Shown: one piece after another, positions 51,053-61,950 of the stretch
How positions within the stretch are numbered: position 1 is the stretch's first letter
How the letters are laid out: every line of letters begins with the position of its first letter
Source of the DNA: Bigelowiella natans CCMP2755
Lineage: Eukaryota; Cercozoa; Chlorarachniophyceae
Length of the DNA stretch: 61,950 nucleotides
Direction of reading: 5' to 3'
NCBI GenBank assembly: GCA_000320545.1
Contig: ADNK01002141.1
Location: 1 to 61,950 of the forward strand
Program-made: the position numbers and the translations under genes
Notes under the pieces: generated by a model
The model's database searches: none
What the model saw: only the letters and a program-made list of their open reading frames with translations
What the model was told of the DNA's origin: nothing

Positions 51053-52259
51053 ATATGGTTGATGCTGCCACACCAATCATTCTCAATCATTCTCAATTTT
51101 ACTTACCACATAATAATAATAATCATCATCATCATCATCATCATCCCCCGCAACCTTACTTACAATCGTCTCTTTAATAACTAACTTTTCGCAGTTGATG
51201 TTGAGGATATTAGAACTACTAAACTTCTTTTCCAGCACCCATTTCTCCCTCTTTAACGTTGTTTTGCATACACATAGATTATCAATGTGTCAACGTGTCT
51301 CCTTTCTTCCTTTGCAATGGTAGTAGTGCTCATGAAATAATCAAGAATGATTGCAGCAATATTCTTACTGCTCCGTTGGTTTCTTCATCACTTCGTTTTA
51401 CAATTTCGTGTGTTATTCGTTCAGATGTACGGTTTAACTCAATACACGGCAAAAGCACCTAGCTTTGTTCCATCTGTCATGGAAGCCATGGTCATTCTTA
51501 TAGCACATTATCATGTATATGATGTATTCACACTTGTTATTATCTTCACCTGGTACATCGTTGTTCTATCTATAATACCACCTTGATGGGTAGCATAAAT
51601 GAACGGTAATTCAAAAATGCTGCAACATCTACTGTTTACTATATACGTTAAGAATGAATGAAAGATGATATTTATATAATTGTTATCATTATCAGGTTAT
51701 TGCATTATCAATAGATTACAGTTTGTTCCTGTTAACTCGATATCGATTTGAGATCATGAACAACAAGCGAAGAGGATCTTCAGGTCGTTATTACCACCAT
51801 TTATTAGAATTGATAGAGAGAAGGATGGTGATACTAGTGATTACGAATACCAAATGAAGGGACAATATCCTTTTCCGAAAAGTAGTAAAATGAAATAAAA
51901 TCCAGATAATAATAATATGTCGTTGATGTTGATGTTGTTTCTTCAGCCGTTCGAGAAGCAGTATTCCATGCTGGAGAAGTGGTTAGTGTCTCATAATACC
52001 TACCACCTTTGATCATCATCATTATTATTATCACCATCAATAACTAGAAACTCAACAAGGTTCCTCTCATTTTTGTTATATTCACACATCATTGTCATCA
52101 TTATGATCATCAGTATCACCAAGCAAAACAATCTTTATCATATTTGTTCTTCATTTTATTCCTATCACCGTATGTGTTAATCATTAGCATTAAGAACGAA
52201 TATGCACTAAAATTTTGATTTCTATTGTTTTAGCCAAATTATACTAACACTCTCATATT

Positions 52260-52291
<32 letters not shown>

Positions 52292-55200
52292 TTTGTTAGT
52301 TTGTTTCCTATCCATGGTCTCCTTCTCCTCCCCCCCCCCATCTGTGTAACATTCATCGTTCCCATTTTGCACTTATTCTCTCAGGTTTTCATGAGTGGAT
52401 TGACGTTAGTATCTTGTTTCTTGGGAATCACTGGTTTCCCTACGCAGGTAGTAGAAGAATAAATAACCCTTGTTATGCAACTAAATACCACTACTACTAC
52501 TGCTACATTTGGAGGAGGGGGTCGTGTTGTTATCTATCACGTTACTACTATACTTTGTCTTGTATGACGTAGTAACTACTACTTATCTTCATCAGACAGT
52601 TTACATGGTGGGAGTTGGATGCTCACTCTGCTTGACGATGGTCAATAGTACACATTATTATTATACAAGAATAATAACAATTGTGTCAAACGACGAATAA
52701 ATTAGGAACAACGACGAGAACAAGAATATATATAGGAGTTATTATTCGTGTGATCATATGCATGTTTAGATGACAGAAAGGCGAATGTCATCTTATCATA
52801 TCTGCTCATCATTGTGTGTGTGTGTGTGTGTGTACTGGCTTTTGTTAATCAACTACTACTTCTCAGGCTCTCGTGATAAATCTTACGATGACTCCAGCCT
52901 TATTGCTGGCATTTCCTGTTTTCTTCTCCACTTTCCAATTCTTACCATTCTGCACCAAGAAAGAGGTAAGAGGGAGAAGTATATAATAAAATGTATAGAG
53001 AGTATGATAAGATGGATATATTGTGTCTTTGTTCGTCGCCTTTTTATGAATTTGAAGTATTATTTATTTATTGTTTCTAGCATCTAATGTCTGCTGCTGC
53101 TGGTGCTGCTTCTTCTGTAAATTATTATATATGCTAATGTCTGCTGCTGCTGCTGGAAGGAATTTGGAAATGATAAATATGGAGGAGGACAAGATGGGGA
53201 TGATGACGCCATAAACAGTGGCAGTGGATATATTCTTGCTCCTGATGATGAGGTAAGTAGTCGCTACTAGGTTAAAGGAAGAGAACTGGCAGCACATGAG
53301 GAGGATGCTATTAACATTATTATTATAATGTTTAACTTTTGTTCTTATTCTTCTTCTTCTTCTTCCCTTTCTCCCTATGTTGTGTTTGGAAAATAATCAG
53401 GACAATCCTAATGTACCTCGTAGCGATGAATTCGATAATGGCATGTCTATTTTTGGAGTTGATACAGCTGATGAGAAAGGAGAAAGAGCAATGAGTACTA
53501 TCTAGCTAGTAGTAGTAACAACAATAGTCATGCTGATGCTGATGCTGCTCGATAATCATATTTCTGCATATCTGTAATTTGGTGGTAGTGATAGAATTAT
53601 GCAGCAGTTTTTACTACCACTACTATCACTAATACATGATATACCACTAATACTAGGAGGAGGAGAAGATCGTCCAAGTCTTACATTGCATCAAGAAGAG
53701 GAAAACAATGAAAATATGCGTAAAAGCTACTGGTACTACTACTAGTGGTAGTAGTAGTAGTAGAGTCACCATTATCATCAATGATCATCATCTTCTTCTT
53801 CTTTATTATGATTATTATTACCAAACATTATACGATATCCAATCTCTTGTCCTTCCTTTAGGTATCGTTCCACCAAGGCACTTATCAAGTGGCCATACGT
53901 TTATTTGGTATACATATTTTTATTATTATTATTGTTGTTGTTGTTATTATTTTACATGTTAAAATAGAAATTAGTAGCGCACAGCGCATGATACAGAATA
54001 ATAGATATCAGTGTGCTTATTTGTCTTGTTGATTTCAAGTATTATTTGTCTTATCCATAATATAATTATTATCATCATTTCTTCTTTCATTAGACAATCC
54101 TCATTCCTTTGGCTCTCATAGCTCCTGCAGCATTGTCACTCTTTGACTTTAATTATAGTGTTGCAAACACCCAAATAGCACCAAGGTGATACTACTATAT
54201 CCCAAATTGCAAGAGAAAGGAGGAGAACCTGTATTATCAGTTTCTGACTATCTTGATTTATAACTTATTGTTGTCTTCTGTTTTATAATGCATTCTCAGT
54301 TGTTTTGTGTTAATAATAATCCAGGAATTCTCCTTCAATCGAGTGCTACAAGAGGATAGAGTCAACATTTCCTTTAGGGTAGTAGTACAGAATATGTTTG
54401 TTGGTGTTGATTCGCATTAGAAATCATCTATGTGAGAAATGTCGTAGGATTGTACTTTAGATTGTATGCAGCAGTTGGTAGTAATATATGTGTACTTTAC
54501 ATAAATGCAACAAAATTTAAAAGAAGAAAAAGAAGAAGGATAATCGATAGAGCCAGATAATAAGTCGTAAAAGTCGGTGTCCAAATAAATAAATCCATGC
54601 TGCCTACCTTATAATATAGTCTGCAAATGAGATTGCTATGTTATTATGTTGAGGAGCATATACCCATCGTCACCTTTTCATATTTTAAACAACTACTTTT
54701 TAATTAGTTTCTTACAACACTTTGATATTTTCTTCTTTCTTTTTTTCCTGGATCAAAAATAAATATTTTGTCATCAGGATTTTGCAGCATAGTGACATGT
54801 GCGAATTATGTTTTCCATTTCCCTTCCTCCTACATAGGTTAATGGATCCACTCTATGTAATCATAGACGCATCCTCCCTCGGACCAAATGCGGTAATAAT
54901 TAATATCAGCAATAACGATAATAATCATACTGATATGATAACATACTTCTTGCTGCTGCTTAATAATTCATATTATTGGTTATTACTGTAATTAAGGTGA
55001 AAACAGAGGCATTTTTCAATACGTCCGCAAAGATAGCAGAACTGATCATTGAGCGAAGTGAAGTGAGCAGTTCCGAGATAACTGCTGTATCGTATCCAAA
55101 TGGTACGTGAGGGAGAAGAAGAAGAAGAAGAAGAAGATGATGATGATGATAAAATACTGCTTCAACTTATATGTGCTTACATTCACCTGTGATACGCAAC

Positions 55201-55307
55201 CGTGAGATCACTATTGTACACTGATTATGTGTGGGGATATTCCTGACTGAATAATGCCATACATCACAACAATAAAGAACAAGTTATAGATACCTCACAA
55301 AATTTGG

Positions 55308-55339
<32 letters not shown>

Positions 55340-55507
55340 CAGTACAGGAGTAAGAGTAGTGGTTGATTGATTGATTGATTGATGATGATCACTTAATGTT
55401 TCCATTGTTTCTACGTTCTTGCATCATCAATTTAGGAGCTTATTTAAGCTGGGCTGCTGCGTCATTCGCTCTGTCGAATCCGTCGTTATCAGGTGTTGTA
55501 GTTAGCA

Positions 55508-55540
<33 letters not shown>

Positions 55541-55564
55541 AGTAATGTCCTACTGGTAGAAGTA

Positions 55565-55601
<37 letters not shown>

Positions 55602-55973
55602 CAACAGTAATGGTGATAATGATAATGATGATGATGATGATGATGATGATGGTGATGGTGATGGTGATTTCTTCCAATTTTTTTTATCTGACATTGCTCT
55701 ACTTCTTCCTACTCCTTTTCCTCCTCCTCCTCGTCATCATCATCATCATCCTCCTCATCATCATCATCTATTCGAACAACCATCTTTGCATCATGCTCCT
55801 TGCTGCAAGGACCTTATCCTGCTTATTTCAATTCATCCACAAACGAAGGTAGTAGTCGTTGAGTATTAACTTGAAATCATCATAATCATCATCATCATCA
55901 TTATCGATGATCATCCGTATAAATAGTGGTAGTATCATGCTGGTACTTGTTCTCCTCTTACTAATAATAATGA

Positions 55974-56004
<31 letters not shown>

Positions 56005-56168
56005 CGTGGTTACTGGTAGGAATTCATTGTTTAATAGATTACTTACATTATGCATTCACGATTTTTCAGATTGTGAGACTCTTTCTTGTTTAAACATATT
56101 GTTGAAAGTATATCACCAAACCAATATTTAGTTAGTAATTATCAAATTGCAGCATATATATATTGCAC

Positions 56169-56203
<35 letters not shown>

Positions 56204-59200
56204 CTCTTGATGGTGTTGGCTTAGATTTCAGCGCTGCTCTAATCACTATTTCAACACCTTTTTCTCCATTTGGAGACAAGATGAAAGGATTCACAAAGAC
56301 TGTGCGGTAATAGTGAGAGAAGTAGATCATGATGATGATGATGGTGATGATGATTATGATGGCAATTAAAGCAACATCTGGAAGGAGTATAATTAGGAGT
56401 AAAATATATGGAGATGAGGAGGAGGAAGAAATAATTATGATGATAATAATAATAATAATAATAATAATAATAGCATCAAGTAGAAGTAGTTAATAGTAGT
56501 AGCCAAGCGTAGATCAATAAACAAGAGCATTGAGACTGATTAGAATCAATGGATGGTAGGAACAAATGATTTGAAGACTATTTCGAATTACTACAGTATA
56601 GATACTAGATTAGAGAGAAATTCACACAACAACGCAATGCAATGCAATATCCCAACCAATACCACTCTATTATTAACTACTACTAATTATTACTAAAACT
56701 ACTACTTTCCATTATATTATATTATTTATTTATTAGAGGTGTACTTAATGATGGAGGTCTTCCTGGTGAGTATCAATACTATTTCGCAGGGGCTGCTGTG
56801 TGGATGGTATGTGTATTATTATTCAATCGATTTGCATTAGCTGTAGTAGTAGTATTCGTAGTAGTGATAGAACAAGAACAAGAAACAATCTTTTGTAATA
56901 AAAACTAACATTAATGACAATTAATAATATATCTTTAGTACTACGGAGAAGAAGTAAATAGTATTGACATTTCCGCAAACACTCCAGCATCTACTTTTTC
57001 TTCTTCTCTTTTAGTGACTCTTCTCCTACCATTTCTCCCACTACTTCCTACTACTACTACTACTACTACTACTACTCTACAACAACTAAATAATGCATGC
57101 ATTAACTGCTGGCTCCTACCAGGTTGATGTGACAAATCTCACGTTTGAGCTATTTCCTTACATAATACTTGGTAATCATATCATCGATCCTACTCACAGA
57201 GAACAACACATACCATATACTATGTTATAATACGTTAGTCTCTACTTCCTACTTCTTGTGATTGTTATTAACTTTAACGTTTGTGGTTTGTGTATGGTGG
57301 TGGTGGTGGCTCTCTCTCTCTCTCCCTCTGTGTGTGTGTGTGTGTGTGTGTTGGGGTATTTTTGTGTTGAACGATAATCTACCAGTATAGTAGTAGAAGT
57401 AGTAGTAGTAGTAAACATGTGATGAATTTTACATTATTAAGATACCCAACTCACACTATTTGTCTAATAAATCGTAGTGGAAGTGGTAGTTGTAGGATAC
57501 TGATTTGATAAATGACACAATTATTGGGATATACATATTATATATGTGTATATATATTTACGTGTTGGTGTGTGCGTATTATATAATATGAATCAATCAG
57601 CAACGGTCTTGGCTATATTTTTTATGATATCCTTTCTGCTAATGTCAGCTTTTATACCTATACGGTGGGTATTAACAAATGATGCAATAATGATGCAATA
57701 ATGATGATAATGATGATAATCCTATACGGTGGGTATTAACAAATAATGCAATAATGATGATAATGATGATGATAATGATGGAAAGACCCTCTCTTCAAAG
57801 TTTCATTTTCCAGATAATCTTTTTGTTGAATGATTACTACTACATGCCACTACAACTACATGTTACTTACTTACTACATGCTACCACTACTACCATCTTT
57901 TTCTTACTCCCTAGCCGCACTGATTTAACTCAAAACGACTATTCCTTTCCTCCTCCTCCACCTCCTCCTATTACTACTACTACTACTACTACTACTACTA
58001 CATAGGTATGCATTGACTCTGGTGTTTCCTCTAAGTTTCATCTTTGGAGTTGCAGTATTAATTTACCAGGTATTATTATTTCGATAGAAACAAGAAGAAC
58101 CATCAGTAACAAACAACAACACACAAAATACTACTACCACTACTACTACTACTACTACTACTGCTGCTGCTGCTACAACGACGTGTTATCCAACTACTAA
58201 TTCCAATCCTATGCTAATTCTACTAACACTATATGTGGTTTTCATCATCATCAACAACAACAACAACATCATTATCATTAACTGACTCATTGATTAATTA
58301 TTGCACTCGCCCTTTTGTCATTTTCGTAGAAAGGAGTGTTGAATGGTTTAAACTGGGCAGCTGTGGGAGGAGTTGATGGTGCACTACTTCTACCACACAC
58401 ACACACACACACACACACGCACGCACTCAGAACCATCACTTCTACAACCTAAAGTATTATGTGATCTCAACCTTACATTCAAATCACTTTTACTACTACT
58501 ATTACTGTATACTACTACTGCTTTTCATCTTCTTCTTTATCTTGTTCTTCTTCTTCTTCTTCTTTACCTATCATCAGCTATGTATTGGCTATCGCCTATC
58601 ATCACCTTTCCGATATGTACTGGGCTTGCTTTAGACTATGATATCTTCCTTATGTGCAGGTCAAAGTTTGTTGAATGATGATGATTATTATGATGATCAT
58701 GATCATGAGAAAAGAAATAGACAATTTGTGTTTTAATTTATTACTCCATGCGCAATCCCACAAGCATTTATATTTAGTGTTTCCTCTGTTGTTCACTGGT
58801 TTGATGGTGTTGTTAGAGTCGCCGAATATCGATTGGAAGGATATACGAATAGAGCCTCGATCCTTAAGGTGATAGATTAACATAGATGGATGCATAGAAG
58901 TGATAGATATAGGTATAGACATATTGAGATAGATATACATAGATATGGCTAACAGTGATAGACATAGTAGGCATAGATATGCGCTGCTGATGATGATGTT
59001 GATATGTAATGTGTTCACACATCGATGACATCTGACATTGTAGTATTTACAGGCTGTACACGAGACTGGAGGCATAATCACAGCTGCAGGAATCATCATG
59101 GCTATAGCTTTCGGTGGAATGTTGTTCTCAACAACCGACACGTATTATTGTTAAACAGATCGTCTACTCCACAACCGACACATACTACCGTTAAAAACAC

Positions 59201-60288
59201 ATCATTTATTAATTTAAATGAGTTGATTGTACGTGAAGAGAAAAGAGCAGCAGCAGCAGCAGTAGAAAAATAGGAGCGGGAGGAGGAGGAAGCTTGTGAA
59301 TGATCTGATGATAATACTTATAATGATGACCCTACGCTCGATTAATGTTATTTTACTTCATTTTTTTTCATATTTTTTTTTCTTTTTCATCATCATCGTC
59401 ACCTTCATCGTTGTCGTGATTTATAGTGTGTATTCGATCAACCAACCTACCAACAACAATCAGATTAAACCAAATTGCATGGATTCTATTCTCTTCGGTG
59501 TTGTTTGATACTTTCGTCGTCAGAACGGTAATATTTTTATAGTTTTGTATTCGTAGTAGTAGTAGTAGTAGAAGTAGTAGTAGTAATAGTAGTAGGTGGT
59601 GGTGGTGGTGTTTTGCATCGTACATATAGATAGATTATCAAAACGCGTTCTCTGTTTTCAAATCAATGAACATGACAAAATACATGTAGGTCTTTCTCGA
59701 CGGCAAGTAGTTGTGTGTTTTTTTAGAGGATGGACATCCTTCTAGTTAGTTAGTAGTAATGTGTTGTAAATTGTTTTTCCTTGTAAGCAACGATGCTGAT
59801 GAATTTGTTGTGGCTGCTGCTACTACTACTACTACTCATTTGTGTAGGTACTAGTTCCTGCTGTTCTGACTCTGGCAGCTCGTGTTAACTGGTAGTAGTA
59901 GTAGTGGTAGTAGTAGTAGTATGCAATTATGTCAACTGCTAGTATAGAATAAGTAGTATTGTGCAATTCTATCGACGGTGGAACATCAATTGGTTAATCT
60001 TTTTCTTTAAAAACTTGATGAAATGCCAGGTGGCCAAGAAAAGTGCCTCAGGGAAAATTAATGGATGAATTTGGAAATGAAGCAACAGACGAATCGAAAG
60101 GTGTTTTATTATATCAGATAGATTGCTTTATGACAAGAATAGAACGGCATGAAATTTCTTCATCGATGACACATCACACATCCCTGACGAATTTTTCATT
60201 GGTTGCATGTAGATCAAGCATTGCTTTCAGTAAATGGTTCTTCGCCAAAAGCAGCAGGTTCATGTTTGGGTCCATGTTTGGAGTGTGA
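48643..60288 (+). CDS. RND-superfamily MMPL-type transporter, more than 30 exons
   Basis: Start ATG 48643 (MCSIRRVYDKYFDFIVKAKW, first membrane segment IIVFWLIILGLG). Early exons chain in phase: 48643..48739, 48851..48910, 49123..49270, 49318..49437, 49532..49576, 49604..49630, 49660..49744, 49961..50026, 50281..50316, 50417..50468, 50699..50746. Diagnostic MMPL features: TKIDLVVLPLAL and LVLVYVVQSWRMVIIP (helix 2 region), APSFVPSVMEAM, ALSIDYSLFLLTRYRFE at about 51696-51780, then the second half with LMDPLYVIIDASSLG, LITISTPFSPFG, FMISFLLMSAFIPIR, GLALDYDIFLMCR near 58620, TAAGIIMAIAFGGMLF and VPAVLTLAARVNWWPRK. The duplicated D-Y-S/D-Y-D signatures mark the two RND halves. The protein should be a polytopic proton-linked transporter; the substrate is unknown. 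The C-terminus is ambiguous: a donor at about 60100 could replace read-through to 60288. Introns are mostly microsatellites. Confidence 0.88.
49830..49915. repeat. Tandem duplication, period 43 bp
   Basis: Copies at 49830 and 49873 (GCTTTTTTATTTCTTATTTA) differ at one position. They lie in an MMPL intron upstream of the exon at 49961. Confidence 0.9.
57657..57775. repeat. Tandem duplication, period 64 bp, copying a 5' splice site
   Basis: CCTATACGGTGGGTATTAAC occurs at 57657 and 57721. The first copy is the end of an MMPL exon plus its donor (ACG/GTGGGT); the second duplicates exon end and donor inside the intron. Confidence 0.9.
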
Positions 60289-61260
60289 TGTACTAAAGTG
60301 TATCGTAAACTCTTTGTGATTTTTGCACAATGATGTGATCGATTCCATATTAATGTCGTAATTTAGTCGTTTGAGTCAAGGAGTCATTATCTTTTTAGAT
60401 TTCCCAAATCTGTTGATCGTTCTCTTACTTAGTTCCAGCGATGGTGTATAAATGAGATCAAATTTTTGTTGCAACAGAGGGTGATGGACATTGGAATCTG
60501 TGAGGCGGACTAGCGGATTGTGACAATTGCAAAGTGAAGAACGAAAAATGAGAGTTACAATCGTTAAAAGAGTTCTCACCGTTGCAAATCTACATCAGAC
60601 GCATTTTGAACAAAATTTGTTGAATTTCATGTCGACAGAAGCGACTGTCAACATGGAGGCATTTCACTGGGCCAATGACTTGGCGTTGATGCGTGAGACG
60701 CGATGTCGTGTGCCATTTGGTTTTCCTCCGCGATGTTTGTCTAGTTCAGTGCTCATGACTGTGAACAGTCTTGCACTTCTAGACTTGTTGGAATGTTGCA
60801 CTTCATCCTGACATGTGGAGCGCGCATTGTGAATCACATGAAATTCTGAACAGTGCACGCGTAGCAACCAACATCAACATGCACGGGGCTTCATCATTCA
60901 GCAAAGCTGCTCTGGGGCAATTGTCAAGATTCAATTGGAATTTGGGTTAGCAATGAGAAAGAGAACAAACACAACCAAGCAAATTGATTGCACAGCTTGG
61001 TCAAACCTGCAACAAGTTTTGTGCTTCAGCAAACACTGCGCGAGCTTTTGAAAGCGATCAGAAGCTTCAGCTCGCAGTGGGAAAATGAGACACGTTCCCA
61101 TGCAGCTGTGATTTCCATTCGTGTGTGCACAAGCTTGCGCATTTGAAACCTGCGCAATTCCTTTTCGCAAAAACAGCGTTTTGAGCCTACCTAGCTAGCT
61201 AGCTGCACACGATGTTGACAAGTTTTCGGTTGCTTGCTCCATCAAAAATGACAGTTGACG
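60289..61260. other. Subtelomeric microsatellite-poor island
   Basis: No exon with convincing splice sites or motifs. Composition resembles the other islands, with CTAGCTAGCTAGCTGC at 61190-61205. Short open frames on both strands show no recognisable domain. Confidence 0.5.
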
Positions 61261-61264
61261 TTCG

Positions 61265-61750
61265 GACAGGGGTGAGGGGTTGGGGGTCAGCTAGGTCAGG
61301 GGTTGGTGATCAAGGGTCAGGGATCAGGGGTCATGGCTCGGGTTGGGGGCAAAATCACACAGCAAACTCCTGGCGTCTTTCCACCATTTCTTTGCTTCTC
61401 CTCTTTTCCCATTGCACTTTGGCATCGTGATTGGAGTTGTTTTCACAGATGCGAATTGCGTGTTCCTCTGCATCGGTTGCTGTGTGAATGGTCCAGAGGC
61501 AACTCCCCACGAAGTTCCCTGGTTTCCTTCGCTGTGCAACACTTCCTTCCATTCCTCAGGCATGTCAAACTTCTGCATTTCTCGTTTGTTGTGGTTCAGG
61601 TTTGGGGTCAGGTTCATGGTTGGGTTCAGGGTCAGGTTCAGGGTTGGGTTCAGGGTCAGGTTTGGGGTCGGGTTCAGGGTCAGGTTCAGGGTTAGGTTCA
61701 GGGTCAGGTTCACGGTCAGGTTCAGGGTCAGGTTCACTGTCAGGTTCAGG
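61265..61750 (+). repeat. Subtelomeric degenerate telomere-like repeats
   Basis: Two blocks (61265-61345 and 61595-61750) of GGGGTCAGG, GGTTCAGGG and GGTTGGG units flank a unique segment of about 250 bp. The variants (TTCAGGG, GTCAGG, TTTGGGG) decay from TTAGGG with distance from the terminus. On the minus strand the unique part plus repeats is an open frame. Confidence 0.85.
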
Positions 61751-61950
61751 GTTAGGGTTGGGGTTAGGGTTAGGGTTAGGGTTAGGGTTAGGGTTAGGGT
61801 TAGGGTTAGGGTTAGGGTTAGGGTTAGGGTTAGGGTTAGGGTTAGGGTTAGGGTTAGGGTTAGGGTTAGGGTTAGGGTTAGGGTTAGGGTTAGGGTTAGG
61901 GTTAGGGTTAGGGTTAGGGTTAGGGTTAGGGTTAGGGTTAGGGTTAGATT
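61751..61950 (+). repeat. Telomere, (TTAGGG)n
   Basis: About 30 copies of TTAGGG, nearly perfect from 61765, run to the end of the window on the plus strand, the orientation expected for the right end of a linear chromosome. The last bases (TTAGATT) deviate, probably read or assembly noise. Confidence 0.98.

Overview
The window is the end of a linear nuclear chromosome from a microbial eukaryote. The right edge is a (TTAGGG)n array with its G-rich strand running toward the terminus. Every gene I could resolve is split by short GT-AG introns, and trinucleotide and dinucleotide microsatellites fill most introns and gaps and also spill into exons as Ser, Gln, Asp, Glu and Asn runs. I could not place the organism more precisely. 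Gene models were assembled by hand from splice sites, reading-frame phase and protein motifs; the best ones close in frame across all exons.

Layout. 0.5-5.9 kb: two minus-strand genes, a TPR protein and an 11-exon RRM protein. 7.8-12.3 kb: a minus-strand NADPH diflavin reductase with two flavodoxin-type modules. 13-20 kb: several small or unrecognised genes, including a 129-residue membrane protein. 20.2 kb: a 200-bp CAA tract. 20.7-23.3 kb: a plus-strand EF-hand protein. 24.6-35.9 kb: a minus-strand ubiquitin-specific protease (USP) with more than 20 exons, whose catalytic domain is interrupted by a PHD finger and hundreds of low-complexity residues. 38.4-42.0 kb: a plus-strand five-finger C2H2 protein. 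44.1-47.4 kb: a minus-strand ankyrin gene beginning with a C2H2-like exon. 47.5-48.0 kb: an intronless 181-residue unknown. 48.6-60.3 kb: a plus-strand RND/MMPL-type membrane transporter with more than 30 small exons. 60.3-61.95 kb: subtelomere and telomere.

The genes do not form an obvious pathway. The USP-PHD, C2H2 and RRM proteins are probable regulators, the diflavin reductase is an electron-transfer enzyme, and the MMPL protein is a membrane transporter.

Five microsatellite-poor islands (about 5.9-7.7, 15.2-15.9, 23.5-24.6, 42.0-44.1 and 60.3-61.2 kb) lack convincing genes and are rich in CTAGC-type words. At least ten local tandem duplications with 35-64 bp periods are scattered through the window, several of them copying a splice site.
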